A DNA stretch of 64,000 bases. Source: Thozetella sp. PMI_491. Taxonomy: Eukaryota > Ascomycota > Sordariomycetes > Chaetosphaeriales > Chaetosphaeriaceae. The stretch is taken from the NCBI GenBank assembly GCA_021432635.1, contig MU270019.1:1175672-1239671 (forward strand), written 5' to 3'. Both the position numbers and the translations under genes were made by a program. Below are positions 45,263-57,655 of the stretch, one piece after another. The notes under the pieces are model-generated. The model was not told where the DNA came from, did no database searches, and saw only the letters and a list, made by a program, of their open reading frames with translations. Numbering within the stretch: the stretch's first letter is position 1; each line of letters starts with the position of its first letter.

Positions 45263-47536
45263 GTGGCCCATCGACACGGACCGCCTCGATCACTGGTTTC
45301 GATACCCCAGCGGGCAGAAATTGTTGACTCGATCACGCCCCTACATCCGCCGCCCATGTATTCTACTGCTCCCGCGAGAACCTATCTATCCTCTCTACCC
45401 TCTCCGCTTCGCCCCTCGACCAACGCCCACAACCGCCGACCGAACCCGCTGCCGGCATTCTACTTGGCGAAGCCGTCCAATCCCGTGAGCGAAGCTCCTC
45501 TTGCTCACGGCGGCCTGCGGACGCCTCCAGCAGACGAGATGGGAACGACATACCAACTGCCAAACTTGGCATCCTACGAGAACCACTCCATGCATCACCA
45601 CTCCAGCTTTGCCTCCACCCTCTCCCACCCCGACCGGACACGCCCGGCACCCGTCGCCGAGCACGTCTTCCACCCCAACTCCCGCTTCCCTCCCGAAGGG
45701 CAGCTCGCCCTCCCACACCCCTCGACGACCAGCGTAGCTTTTGCCCCCGCTGCTCCTCACACATCACAGACCATGCACTCACGGTCATCTACACCAGGCT
45801 CCAGCCGCACAATGCCCTCCGGAGGCTCATTAGCAGCGCAGCTAGAATCTGGCCTCTCAGCCAGGGACTCGGTCATGGTCCTGCACAGCCTAACTATCCC
45901 CGCCTGCATCAGCCCCAAGGGGGGTAGCCTGGTGGACTTTGCTGCGCAGATTACGGCCCTGTTCTGGTTCGAGTCAATCAAGACGCTCGAGGCCGCCGAG
46001 AAGGTGCGGAGCCTGGCCCCGGGCTCCCACGTCCGCCGCCTGACCGACAACGCCATCGCGAGCCCCCACTTCAAGAAGTGGGTTCACAGTGTTCTCTCGA
46101 CGACCCAGGTCACGCAGAACGTCATTCTGCTGGCACTGATGTTCATCTACCGCCTCAAGGTCGCCAACCCCACGGTTCGGGGCCGCCCGGGTAGCGAGTA
46201 TAGGTTGCTTACGGTGGCGTTGATGCTGGGCAATAAGTTCCTCGACGACAACACGTATACGAACAAGACGTGGGCAGAAGTATCCGGCATTGCGGTAGGC
46301 GAGATCCATGTGATGGAGGTGGAATTCCTGAGCAACATGCGGTACTCGCTGCTGGCGTCCAAGGAGCAGTGGGAAGAATGGCTGGCGAAGCTCGCCAAGT
46401 TCTGGGAGTATTGCGAGCGGGCTCAGCAGCCAGTCACATCGCCTCTCATCATCCCGTCACCTAACCACCGCGGATTCGCTTCACCACTGCCCTCACCGAC
46501 AGGCAACCTGCAGTTGACGCCGAACTTCCAGCCGACGCCTACAGCAGGCAACAAGGTCGACCCCGCTTGGCAGCACCCGGGTAGCTCTCCTCTGTCGACG
46601 AAGCGTGATATTTTCACCAGGAAGAGGTTCCCCGAGGAGGACCTGACGGAACCCCCTGCGAAGCGACTGAGCCGCCAACCCGACCCGGCACTTGTGGCTG
46701 CTCAGCATGCAGGTCTTCAGCAGCACCCGATTGTCCAGCCCATGCACCAGCGCCCTCCACAGGACACCGTGCGCCTCCCGGTACCTAACTTGACGCTCAA
46801 CACGACCAACATCCCCAGCCTGCCCGTGCAGTCGCACGTCACCCCGAACTATGCTCCGCAGCAAGCATCGGCTCTCTCGCTACCGCCCCTCGTCGCGGGC
46901 GTGCGTGCCATGGCTACGGTGTACCCGACGACCACCTATGCGGCCCAGCTGCCCGTTCCGGCGACGAGTGGCCCGGTTGGTGCCTCGAATATTGTGGTCA
47001 CTCCCACGAATGCCTTCCCGCCCGTGACATATAGCACCCCTACGAAGCGGATGTCGCCCCAGAATTCCCTCACACCGGTGGCTGCTTACAACTCGTCGCC
47101 GCTAGCTGATAACTTCGCTCACCACGCTCTCACTCCTCTGGGGAACATGGGCACTGCTAGCGGTGCGCACACCCCGATCGGCCACTCGCCTTCGATCTAT
47201 CTGCAGCAGCGGCCGAGCCCGTACAAGCCCGTGCGGCACGTGAACACGCTGCTCTACCCGCCACCTTCGGCCTTCCTTCAGCAGTACCACCTGGCTAATC
47301 AGGTCCCGCCTACCCAGATGCACTATCAGCCCTTGGGCAGGCGAAACGAGTTCCGGACCGGCATCGTTCCCGAGTTTGCGATGGCCAGCCACGGGCTCTT
47401 GGGCGCTCTCGGTGGTCAACACCATGCAGTAACCCCAGTCCCCATGCAGCCTGTCGTCCAGATGCCGCCGAGCCAAGCACGGCCGCAGTATGCCCCGGCC
47501 GGGCGTCCTGCGCATGCGCAGTATCCACCCAACTAA
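45263..47536 (+). CDS. Pho85-type cyclin, Clg1-like
   Basis: This single-exon gene has an open frame from 45263 giving 757 residues. The Met at 45356 (residue 32, MYSTAPARTYLSS) is a good alternative start and gives 726. The cyclin fold occupies about residues 225-385 of the long form: VDFAAQITALFWFESIK, then FKKWVHSVLSTTQVTQNVILLALMFIYRL broken over two helices, then YRLLTVALMLGNKFLDDNTYTNKTWAEVSGI and MEVEFLSNMRYSLL. This pattern, with NKFLDDNTYTNKTWAEVSG, marks the PCL/Pho80 group that partners the Pho85/Cdk5-type kinase. The long low-complexity Pro/Gln/His-rich C-terminus (about 390-757), including LSRQPDPALVAAQH, resembles fungal Clg1 homologues. A role in nutrient- or growth-linked kinase signalling is expected from the family. 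Upstream is a pyrimidine-rich leader without an obvious intron. Confidence 0.9.
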   Translation: MAHRHGPPRSLVSIPQRAEIVDSITPLHPPPMYSTAPARTYLSSLPSPLRPSTNAHNRRPNPLPAFYLAKPSNPVSEAPLAHGGLRTPPADEMGTTYQLPNLASYENHSMHHHSSFASTLSHPDRTRPAPVAEHVFHPNSRFPPEGQLALPHPSTTSVAFAPAAPHTSQTMHSRSSTPGSSRTMPSGGSLAAQLESGLSARDSVMVLHSLTIPACISPKGGSLVDFAAQITALFWFESIKTLEAAEKVRSLAPGSHVRRLTDNAIASPHFKKWVHSVLSTTQVTQNVILLALMFIYRLKVANPTVRGRPGSEYRLLTVALMLGNKFLDDNTYTNKTWAEVSGIAVGEIHVMEVEFLSNMRYSLLASKEQWEEWLAKLAKFWEYCERAQQPVTSPLIIPSPNHRGFASPLPSPTGNLQLTPNFQPTPTAGNKVDPAWQHPGSSPLSTKRDIFTRKRFPEEDLTEPPAKRLSRQPDPALVAAQHAGLQQHPIVQPMHQRPPQDTVRLPVPNLTLNTTNIPSLPVQSHVTPNYAPQQASALSLPPLVAGVRAMATVYPTTTYAAQLPVPATSGPVGASNIVVTPTNAFPPVTYSTPTKRMSPQNSLTPVAAYNSSPLADNFAHHALTPLGNMGTASGAHTPIGHSPSIYLQQRPSPYKPVRHVNTLLYPPPSAFLQQYHLANQVPPTQMHYQPLGRRNEFRTGIVPEFAMASHGLLGALGGQHHAVTPVPMQPVVQMPPSQARPQYAPAGRPAHAQYPPN

Positions 47537-49501
47537 GGCCGAGAGCTGGCTGCTCTCGCTGTCGCCTACTACGCACGGCTTTTCACAAAGGGACTTGTGG
47601 AGGAGCTTCTGAGCTGTACTTGTATTGCTAATTTCCCGATTTCTTTTTCATTTTTTCTCTCTAGCATAAGCATTAGCATTGCTTGCGGCGTTGGTCACGG
47701 TAGGCTCCCGGGCAAAGGGCTACCCGGCGTTGGACTTTGGCCTCGATGTAGGGACGGAGAGGACATTTCAGAGGCTTTGGCGTTCTCACAAGGCACAGCC
47801 ATAACTGGCATAAGAAAGAGTGGAACAGGCCCAGGTCGCCAAAAGAGACAATACATCATGTTATAGCAAATAGGAAGACGCTGTCGCGGTCCTGTGGCTG
47901 CATCAAATAACCAGGTCCCCCATCCCTGTTTGGCTCGTGATGAATCGTATCGACGCCCGATCGATCCCAGCGCTTGCGAGGGACCAGGCCATCTTTTTGT
48001 CGAGCATCCTCTCCCCCGGCCGACGGCTAGGCGGGACCGGCCCCTTGTACTTGGAGCGATTCACACGTGGTCAAGGTCACTGCAAGGCACCTTTTCCTGG
48101 GCCAATTCCCGCCAACGTTATTCATCCTGCCGGATCTTGGATATCTATTGGTGAAGCGCAGGGACTCGGTAAGCAGCATTGACCAAGCGAAGGAGGCAGC
48201 CTTAACCGCACTGAGCTCCGCTGCACCACGCTTCCGAGACTTCCGGGGCGCCGGTCACCGGTAACACCTCCTGCCGGCATATCTCTGCCATTTTCGCCCA
48301 TTGACGATGATAGCAGCCGCCCAACACCAACTCAATTCCGGACTACGAGTTGGAAGGAACCTGGGGCCCGCGGGTTATTTCCCCACGACTTGCGCAGCTA
48401 TCCTGGCATCTAGCGCGTGGGATCTGGCGCGCCGGGGCGACCTACACCCGGACTTGTACGACCATGCATCGCTAAAAAAGATCCCCCGCATACGCAGGTC
48501 GGATTGGATCTTGGTAGGCAGCGCTCATATCACGGGGAGCCTGGTGTGTCGTTAAACGCCAGCCTCGGTTGGGATGGCCTCGAGAATGTTCGAGACCTGG
48601 GTCCGGCTTGGCATCCGGTGACCATGAGGTGACCACGCGGCATACGGCATCGAGATAACGAGGACCTCAGGAGCAGGTGGAGCTTGCGAACAAGGTCCTC
48701 GCATCTTGGATTCGAGAATGGCCTTGAGATGGTGCGTGCGTGCTGGCCATGATGGAGTTTTCGCACTCCGCTACGGTTCTCTCGACGCCTAGCAGAGCTA
48801 GCCGCCTCTGCCGAGTTCCTGGAATATGCCCTTTTGCTTCACATGCCCGCTGCCCGTAGCCTAGGCTGTTGGTCAGGCACACCCGCAGGCGCAGGCAGCG
48901 GCCGCGTTGGCGCGGACACTTTGTCGAGCGGCGAGGCCCTTGGGCTGGTCTGCACACACAAACAACCCCACTGCTCACTTCAGGGTCTAGCATCGAGGCA
49001 CTGCCGGATAGGGGCGTTTTGGCGGTGTTGCCAAGCGGTCACAGTGGTGAAGGGCTGGCTAGCCGCGGTAGTCGAGTGGGTTTGGCATGAGGGGAAGCGG
49101 TGAACTAGTCCAGTTGGCGGTGTCGTATCGGGGATATGGCTGGCAGGAGAGGCCTAGGCATGCAGCCGAGCCTCATCTGAAAGATAGAGCATAGAGCCAG
49201 TGCTACGTGGAACTCGGACATCGTACGGCGAGAGCTCTTTGTCCAGACGTGGCGGCTCACCATGGCTGGTGCCGCTTTCGTCTACCACTAGTAGTTCCCC
49301 CCCGGCGGTGGGACGTCTCTTGCGGTCACATCCATCGCGCTGGTCACATCATGATATGGTTGGGTTTCGGTAAGCGCGTTATGGAGTACTTGGGCATGTG
49401 TTACCGGAGTGAACGGGAATTCGGTAGTGACACTGGATATCTCGGTAGAATCTTTGACGAGCATAGGAGCACTTCGTACGAGTCTGGGACGGGGCGGTTT
49501 A

Positions 49502-49516
49502 TAGGGTTAGGGTTAG
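49502..49516 (+). repeat. Short interstitial telomere-like motif
   Basis: Reads TAGGGTTAGGGTTAG, two and a half units of the TTAGGG repeat found at telomeres of most filamentous fungi. It is internal, with ordinary sequence on both sides. Confidence 0.8.
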
Positions 49517-51626
49517 ATAAAGCTATGAAGCTGTTTGTTTGCAAGGGCGGCGTGAAAGGATGATGGGGGCCATTGGCTAAGTGCAATCCATCGCGTACAG
49601 GTCCCGGCAGGAAGCAAGATGGATGAAACCGTCTGTGGCTTGAATACTCGGCCCTCTCTTCTGCGCTGACTGCCTGGCCTACCTGCCTGGCCGCCTTGAC
49701 GATTCATGATGAACTCTTTTGAGGCCTCGTGAGGTGGCTCAAGCTACCTTATCTCTCGATCTCGATAAGGTCGACGTTGGTTGGCCATGCGCTTGGACAG
49801 GGGTCTTTTGTGAGCTTGCTGTTGAGGAGAGCAAAGATTTGGTAATTATGACGTAGCTAGCTAGGTGGGGTGTGGGTGCCGAGATTGCCGAGCCTTCGTC
49901 TGTACCCACCTTGGTTAGTACCTTAGGTACGTGCAACTCCTTAGTGGCAGGATGCAGCCTGGCAAAGCTGGCTTGGCTAGCCCGAGGAAGCTCTTTCCTG
50001 CCTGCTTGGTTCCTTGGTCTCGTCGCGATGGGACCTGCAAATTTCCGTTTCGAAGCAGGCCGAATTTACAGATCCAGGCGATCGTGCTACGATTGAGTGT
50101 GTCTAATCCTCAGCATCGAGATCGGGGGCCCGGGAAAACTGGAGACTACATGCAACGCGCCGTAAAGCGTCTGTGGAATCAGTTGGCTGTCGGGCCGGGC
50201 GAGATTGCGGTCATCCGCGCAGAGGGTGGGACACCCCTCGCAGCGCCTCCGAGCGGTCTCATGCCCACTAGGTTCTGCAATCCGCGCACGCTGACAGGCG
50301 CACACGGGCCTTGGAAGATGGCATGAGATCAGGCATGGTTCGGGGGAGCGGTGAGGGATGTCCCCCTCTCAGCGCGGTCTGCTCTTTTCTTTTTTCATCT
50401 TTTGATACAGGGCGCTTGCCGTGCCTCTCATGCGTGGGGCGGGGATAGCCCGGGTCGATTGAGTGTGCACAACCAGCCGCGGATGCAGCTCCCCGCGCTC
50501 TAAAGGATTTGGCCAAGGTCTGTTAGACCCGTCGTTCGCGGCGTTCTAGACCACTCGATTTTCTCACTCGCAGCGCGCCTGAATCGACCGGTCTCCGTAA
50601 CTCGACCCTACGTGCATCCAGGACAACTGGAGGCAGCGCTGGAACAGAGCCTGAATTGGGGCCTGTTCGAGAGGGGGGCTCGGCACGGGACGGCCAAGAC
50701 CTTGAAAGTTGGACCTTCCCCGGGGTGAGTAGGGACCAGGTTCCTGGGCGGCGGGCGCTGAACTCGGGGCGGGAGCCATGACTCGACGCCTTGTTTTTCG
50801 TCCCGAGCAGGGGCGAGGAGGCGCCGGCGGTGGCCAGGGCGTCCCGGGGCGGAGACAGTGAGGGCGACGCGGTGGTGATGTAGCCACTTCCAAGGAGACG
50901 CGGGAGCAGAGCTAGCTGGCTGGCACGGCTGGACTGGTTGGCTGCCAGGGCGGCTGGCCGGCCAGTATGCCTCCTCGGAAATGGGTGGTTTTCATGCTCC
51001 CCCCAGCCAATGCCCCAAAGCGTTCCTCCAAGTTCCCTGATTTGGGCCTTGTATGCACGCGCCCGGGTAGGCCAAACCTTGACAGGAAAGCTACCCACCA
51101 CTTCGTGCTCGCCGTTAAGGAGGGATCGCCTACGGAGGAGGCCTGGTGCGGTCGTCCAAGGCGCGTCATGATGGATCAGGCCAGCGCAGCGACCTCGTCA
51201 TGGTGCCCTCGCTTGGGTGCAGCGTGAGCTACGCCCCGGCCCCATCGGGTCGAAGCCACAGCGACTTGCTGACTGGCTGCAGGCTCAGGGCCAGGTTCGC
51301 CAGCCGGTGCCACGGGACTATGGGGGTTTGGGGTATGGAGACGAGGCTGGGCGAAGCTCGGAGAGAGAGGTGTGGCGGGATCTACCAGCAACGCCGAACC
51401 TGCGACGAGCAACGAGCGGCATTTTTCAAGAGCTGCGCGATATGTCGGGTTGCTTACGAAGTGCCCCGGCTCGGTACGCCCAACGCCGTACTGCGGGTCA
51501 ACTTTTTTTTTTTCTCTAACGGCTTTCCCTCGCCGCTGGTTAAAAACGCCGTCTCGAGGCGATAAACAAACGGCGGCGGAGAGACAACCTACAAGCGACC
51601 TTAGTAGTTAGAACCACTGGCGCAAG

Positions 51627-51657
51627 CCCTCCCCTCCCCTCCCCTCCCCTCCCCTCC
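51627..51657 (+). repeat. CCCCT tandem repeat (G-quadruplex-capable minus strand)
   Basis: Six units of CCCTC/CCCCT in a row. The minus strand therefore carries at least five GGGG runs separated by single A, a canonical G-quadruplex pattern. It lies about 1.75 kb ahead of the arrestin start. Confidence 0.85.
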
Positions 51658-53402
51658 TTCGTGTGCCCTCCCCCTGTACAGCGGGACACTGCACTCCGGC
51701 TCTTGGGCACGACGACATTGGTCCAAAGCAGTCCAAAGCTGGGAGTTGGACAAGGACAACCCCCATTGGCCAACCCCACTCCCTTCAGCGTATTCCCCGA
51801 TATTGGGCGCTGCAGGGATCCGTGTCGCAAATACATCATACTTCCTAGGCTCTGCAGATCCCAGTGCCCCAGTTTTCGCACTTTCTGGGTTTACGTCTGC
51901 GCCGCCAACCTCAACGCACTCGTCATCGTCCCCCTGACCGTCTCGCTGGTGTTTGCCCAGACATCGGCTCAAAGCTTGCCAGGACGCCTCAGATCGCCGC
52001 CCGCGACGTTATAGAAAGATATTAACAACTTTGGCGCCTCTCACCTCACTCTGCCCCATATTCCGCCCTCCACTTCCTTCCACCCCACCGACCATAGTGC
52101 TTCGGCGTCGCCCGGGAACTGCGCAATAAGGGCCGTCTCGAAACAAAGAGCACATAAGCGTCACAAGCGTTTGGCCGTCCATAGTAATCGGTCCCCCTCA
52201 TCCCCTCCCTCCCCCGGCTTGCTGGCCCTGCCGTCATCATCCCCAGTCCGAGCGCCGCAGAGCAGAACCCGCCCGCCCTTCCGGCTGCTTGGGACAGGCG
52301 CGTGCTCGCCCGTTTGCCCGCCTGCTGCTGCGCGCTTTCCGAGACATTGATCCATAAAGATAAGGTCGAGACAAACGGGGGCCATCTGGACAGACTGGAA
52401 CCAAAAAAAAAGAGAGAGACCCTGCTTCCCTCCCTTGCGGACGAACCAGGTGCTCCCTTCCGGCGCAACCACCGAAAAAGGCGTTGTGATCCCACGACTG
52501 GTCGGGTCTGCTCGACGGGGTTGCCTCGTGTGTCTCGCCTGATATTGCCCGCCCGCTGGTCCAGAGTCCACACGAGAGCGGCCTGCATTCCCATTTGCTT
52601 GGTTGTTTTGTGACGCTCCTGCACTCCAAACCCGCACCGCAGGCGTCGCATTCGCCCAACCGCGCCGAGAAGAAATAACACAACAGTCTTATGATACAAG
52701 CGCATGTAAGTTCCTCCCTTTCCTCGCCTCGCCAAAGTCTGGGGTCCCCCCTCTCTGCCCTTCCCGCGCCGGCTTCTCTGTTGGCCATGTTTCTCCCGGC
52801 CTGAGACCCCGTGGCCTCTTGCGTCCCCCTTTTCGCCTTCCCCGTCGACAAAACTCTGCACATCCCTACCCCCCTCCGTCGGCGGCAGTGCGCCCTCCTT
52901 CGTCCACTAGCACTAGCATCCCGTAGGGTAGTGTGGTTGATGAGTCGTGGCACCTGGCTACCGACATGATGCCTGCTGCCCCCCATGGCGCTGCTTCAGG
53001 ACTCTCGTTGCCCAACTCCACCTGATGCCCCCTCGTACCTATGGATACCCTCACCTCGAGATGCCAGCGCATTGGACATTATTTCAACCCAGCATCGCTT
53101 AGTCACGACGCAGACGCTGTTGCCCTTGTCGCCCTATGGCATCGCGTCGTCGAGCTCGTTTGACACAGGGCATATTTCAATACCCGGTGTGCCCGACCAC
53201 TGTTGGTCCTCTTGCCCTCATATTCCTTCTTCCTATCGTCGGGCGCTTGGCACAATAGACGCGCTTGCTTGCTGTCGTTTTTTTTTGGCTGCCCGTGCTG
53301 GTGCTCCCACCGGGTGTTGCTCTGCGGCGCTGTGCCGTGCTTTGTGCCTCTCGTTTAGACACCCCCCCCGTTGCCGAGACTCCCGACTCTGACCAGGGCA
53401 CG

Positions 53403-56400
53403 ATGCCATCTGCAGTCACGGATCCTAGTAGGCCACGACCGGAACCCTATTTCACCTCAGCCCACGGTTCGGTCTACTACACGCCTAGAAGCACTATAGA
53501 CCGAAGGCGCCGAGGGAACGCTCCACCGACCCTACCGACGCCACCAATCCAACCCCGCCAGCGCCGTCCCCACTCGATTCACATCGTCTCCTACCCGGCG
53601 GGCTTCATACCCTACGATCTCCGCCAGAAGCCCCTCCCAGCCCCGAAGCAGCCGAGCAAGCGGCAGCATAAGAAGAAGCAGCAGCAGGCGCAGAAGGAAG
53701 CCGAGGAGAAAGAAAAGCGCGACAAGGCAGCCAAGCGCAGATCCATCCTCTCTCTCCCACCCATCGCAGAGAAGCAAAAGGGCAAGCTCGGAAAGCTCCT
53801 GTCCGTGTTTTCTATAACACCAAAGTCGCCGACTGCGTCCACGTCGAGCTCGCCTCCGACTCCGGCGCCCAGCCCGCGATCCAGGACTTCGAGCTTCGCC
53901 AGCTTCGCCCGCCGCCTCTCCTTGTTCGAGTTCGACTCGCCAGCCCTCGCCGAGCCCGGCATCCGCCCGACCAGTATGGTGGACACGATCCGCCCCGGTT
54001 CGGTGGTCGTTCCGGTTAACGGAAGCTACAGGAATAGCATACTCTCGATGCGCTCCGGCAAGATGACGGCCAATTCGTCCGTGGTGGAGGTGCCGAAGCC
54101 CGTCGCCACCGGCAGCGGGGTCGCCTGCTCCATCATCCTCGCCGAGCCCAACGTCTTTCTCACAGGCTTCGACCACGACGGCCACCCGCGGCATGAGAGC
54201 CACAACTCGACCGCCCTGCTGCGGGGAAAGCTGCACCTGGACGTTTCCAAGAGCGTCAAGATCAAGTCGGTGACGCTCAAGCTGCTCGGCAAGGCCCGGA
54301 CAGAATGGCCCGAGGGCATCCCCCCCCTGAAGGTTGACATGTCCGAGGAGGAGACGCTGCGGACCCAGTCCCTCGTCTTCTTCCACGCCATGCACGAGGA
54401 CATGTGGGAGACTGAGTATGGAAACCAGTGCAGGTTTAACCTCAAGGCCGTTTCCGGCGCCGACAGCCTCCTGTCGGCCGCCTCGGCGAACCAGTCCAGC
54501 ACCTCGATCAGGGCCCTCGGCGGCAAGCCCCGCCAGCCGACTAACCTGACCGCCAAGGAGCTCAAGCGGCTGTCCATCCAGTCGGTCAACTCCCGAAGCT
54601 TTGGCAAGGGCGAGTCTCCATTGGCCAACCAGACGCAGGCCAAGGGCTACAAGATCTTCCAGCCGGGTACCTACGAGTACTCGTTTGAGCTCCCTATTGA
54701 CCACCACCAGCTAGAGACCACGAAGCTGCAGTACGGCTCCGTGAAGTGGGAGCTGGAGACCACCGTTGAGCGTGCTGGCGCCTTCAAGGCTAACCTCCAT
54801 GGCTCCAAGGAGGTGACCATCGTCCGCGTGCCGGACCAGATGTCCCTCGAGATGAGCGAGCCTATCTCCATCAGCAGGCAGTGGGAAGACCAGCTGCACT
54901 ACGACATCATGATCTCGGGCAAGAGCTTCCCCATCGGTGCCAAGATCCCCATCGCCTTCAAGCTCACGCCGCTCGCCAAGGTCCAGGTGCACAAGCTCAA
55001 GGTGTTCGTCACCGAGAGCATCGAGTACTGGACCAACGACCGCCGCGTCACCCGCAAGGACCCGGGCCGCAAGATTCTGCTGCTCGAGAAGACCGCGGGT
55101 AAGCCCCTAGACAAGCAGTACGCGGCAAGTGACATCCGCGTGCTCAGCGGCGGCGAGCTGGCGCCCGAGGAGAGGGTGGAGGCCCGTCGGGCTGCCGAGT
55201 CGCGGCGGTCGCTCCAGGCTGCCCGCGTCCATGGCGTGGCGGAGCCGCTACCCGAGCCGACCGAGAACATCCTGGGCGACCTGGATCTCGGACTCGAGCA
55301 CTACTGGGGAAGCACTGAGATGGAGATGAACGTCCAAATCCCCACGTGCGAGATGATGGCTAAAGACAAGTCCCTGCGCCTTCACCCAGACTGCAGCTGG
55401 AAGAACGTCAATGTCTATCACTGGATCAAGGTATGTCTACACCGCATCTCCTCTTCGGAAAGGGATTGTTCGTCAAGGGTGAAGATCAATATACTAACTT
55501 GATTCGAAAGATCGTCATGCGCATCTCGCGACTTGATCCGGATGATCCGAACGGCAAGCGACGCCGGCACTTCGAGATCAGCATCGACAGCCCCTTCACT
55601 GTTCTCAACTGCCGCGCCACGCGTGCCAACACAGCTCTTCCCCAGTACTGCGGCGCCGATGGCCCGGACAACGCACCGCGCCAGAGCGCGTCTTGCGGCT
55701 GCCCGGACGCCAGCGTCTTCACAGCCAACCCCTCAAGCTCGAACGGGCATCTCGCGATGGTGGAGCAGGACATCACCCCTATGGGCGGCGCCCCGCCCCT
55801 CGATCGGGTGAGCAGTTCTGTGTTACCTGTCGCGCCGCGATCGGCCCACATTAACACATCCAATGGACATCCGTCGAGGCAGAATAGCTCCGCATCGACT
55901 CGCCTCCTACAACAAAGAGCCCCTGTTGCTGCCCCTGCCCCGCCACGACCGATGCATCTGATGCGAGTGCCATCTTATAACCCTCCAGCTTTTGACGCCG
56001 AAGACCCGCCTCCGCCCATCGCCTCCGACATCCTGACCCCTCCTCCCAAATACGACATCATCATCGGCACCCCCAGCGTCGACGGCATGGCGGACTACTT
56101 CGCGCGGTTAAACGAATACGAGCTTCTGGGTGATAACCTGGCTGACCTTATCAGGCAAGACCCCCCCGCGGTCATGCTTCGGGACAGCGGCATTAGCGTG
56201 GGCGGCGGCGAGGCTGTTGTTTCGGGGGCCAACGGGCCTGGCCCGACATCTAGTGGTGATGATTTCTTTACTTCGCGGGCCATCGGCGCGCCTGCCGAGG
56301 ACGAGACGGATAGCGACGAGAACGACGACCCTGCGAGGCCGCACCAACGCGGCCGGGTGAACGTGGCAAACCCAAGGACACCCGGCGGTCGGCTCGTGCC

Positions 56401-56473
56401 GAGCAGGAGTCTGGAGATAGAACGGCCGGCCATACCGCTGAGTATGGCCGGCGTCACGAGGAGAGAGGAGTAG
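53403..56473 (+). CDS. Alpha-arrestin (ART family ubiquitin-ligase adaptor)
   Basis: Gene model: exons 53403-55430 and 55511-56473, 996 residues. The 80-nt intron has donor GTATGT, branch ATACTAAC and acceptor AAAG. The frame is open upstream to 53265, but that part encodes a hydrophobic stretch unlike the rest and overlaps a T-rich leader, so MPSAVTDPSR at 53403 is chosen. A basic, Lys/Gln-rich segment lies at about 75-120. The arrestin N domain starts near residue 240 (VACSIILAEPNVFLTGF), and the C domain starts near 491 (QWEDQLHYDIMISGKSFPIG) and continues into exon 2. A PPKY motif at about 854-857 fits PPxY, the docking site for Rsp5/HulA-type WW-domain ubiquitin ligases. ART proteins direct such ligases to plasma-membrane transporters for endocytosis. 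Which cargo it serves cannot be told from sequence. Confidence 0.93.
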
Positions 56474-57655
56474 CGAACGTGTAAAGGAAGTTTACCGGCA
56501 CTTGGGGATGGCGCTCGGATAGACGGCGTTTTGCATGACTTCTAGCTTTTTGGTGTGGTTGGGCTCCTCTCTGGGAGGCTGTGTACATCCCATTCGACAT
56601 ACACCATTTTTTCTGCATCCGGCGCTGTGGGACGCCTCACACGATGATTACGACGAGAGAGGAAAGGAAAGCGAGGGGCTTGGAGGAGGCCTGCGATGGA
56701 TCCGCTCCCTTGGATGAGATACGAGCGACGAGAAGCGGTGGCCTGGCCAGCCACGTATTTGTTGTTGAGATTAGTTGCTTTTGCGCTTCTGCCATCCACG
56801 CGCATACCCGCTTGTACCCCCCACCCCCCATCACGGTGCTACACCGACGTGCTTTGTCTTGGCTCGGTGATGTTAGCTGGTGGGAAAAGTAAATCGTTTG
56901 GAATGACGGACGGAGACGAAAGAGTTCAAGTGGGAGCTTTACTTTTGGGGCTTGGAGGGATATGATGGCGCCTGATACCTCAGGTAATACCTAAGGTAAT
57001 ACTGTTCATGGGAAATAGTCTACATAACTTGGTATTTTATAATACTCGCTGGTTCTCGTCAGTTATGAAGTTCTGTGGAAGGGCACCCAACAGCCACCGC
57101 CGTGAAGCTAAGGTTAGTAGTACATGTCTCTGAGATAGGAGGTCTTGTAGCCATTTCACTAATAATATACGACACGGACACATCAAGCCGAGTCGTGGGT
57201 GCTGCTCTGAGCATGGTGCCTTTCACACTTGTCTTTGAGGCCGTCACAACGGTACTTCAGAAGGGTCCTGAACGAGATTCTCTTCAAACATAGAAGCACA
57301 AAACATCCCTGTAAGCGGGATAAACTCTAGATAGAAACTGACGACATTTGGACATAATATATTCTGAGAGCTGTGGGACGTGTCCTCGGGGCGCACGGAA
57401 AGAAACAAGGAGACAATTATACACTCGCACTTGCGAGCGAAAAGCAAACGAGTAAACAAGGATGCGTTCGCACTTGCGAGAGGAATCGACAAGGAGATAA
57501 CCAGACCCATCTTGGGCGTAAAGGATCGAGTGAAGAGGAAGGCCGCGCCCGCTTGGGCCGTGACCTCCTTGCCAGCCTCTAATCCAGTTATCGCGCCTGG
57601 TCTTGGCCCGGCCCACAGGCACGTCGCCGGTCTCTACCACGCCCCGTAGTTAGTA
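56474..57655. other. Convergent non-coding interval
   Basis: 1.2 kb between the 3' ends of the arrestin (plus) and kinase-like (minus) genes. It includes a tandem near-palindrome at 56977-57000. From about 56990 to 57500 the composition is less GC-rich than the flanks. No supported gene. Confidence 0.6.
56977..57000. repeat. Tandem near-palindromic motif ACCTNAGGTAAT x2
   Basis: Two adjacent 12-bp units, ACCTCAGGTAAT and ACCTAAGGTAAT, each with an ACCT/AGGT inverted core. A related core, GTACCTTAGGTAC, occurs at 49918-49930. Confidence 0.75.

Larger units (their letters stand above)
47537..53402. other. 5.9 kb non-coding interval upstream of the arrestin gene
   Basis: No domain-bearing frame. 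The interval includes a telomere-like motif (49502-49516), a CCCCT tandem (51627-51657) and a pyrimidine-rich zone (about 52000-53400) that is probably the arrestin promoter and leader. A possible leader intron donor, GTAAGT, lies at 52706. Confidence 0.55.

Noticed and set aside
53532-54707. A 391-residue minus-strand frame inside the arrestin gene
   Set aside because: It is antisense to a clearly conserved arrestin exon. Long shadow frames are common in GC-rich coding DNA.
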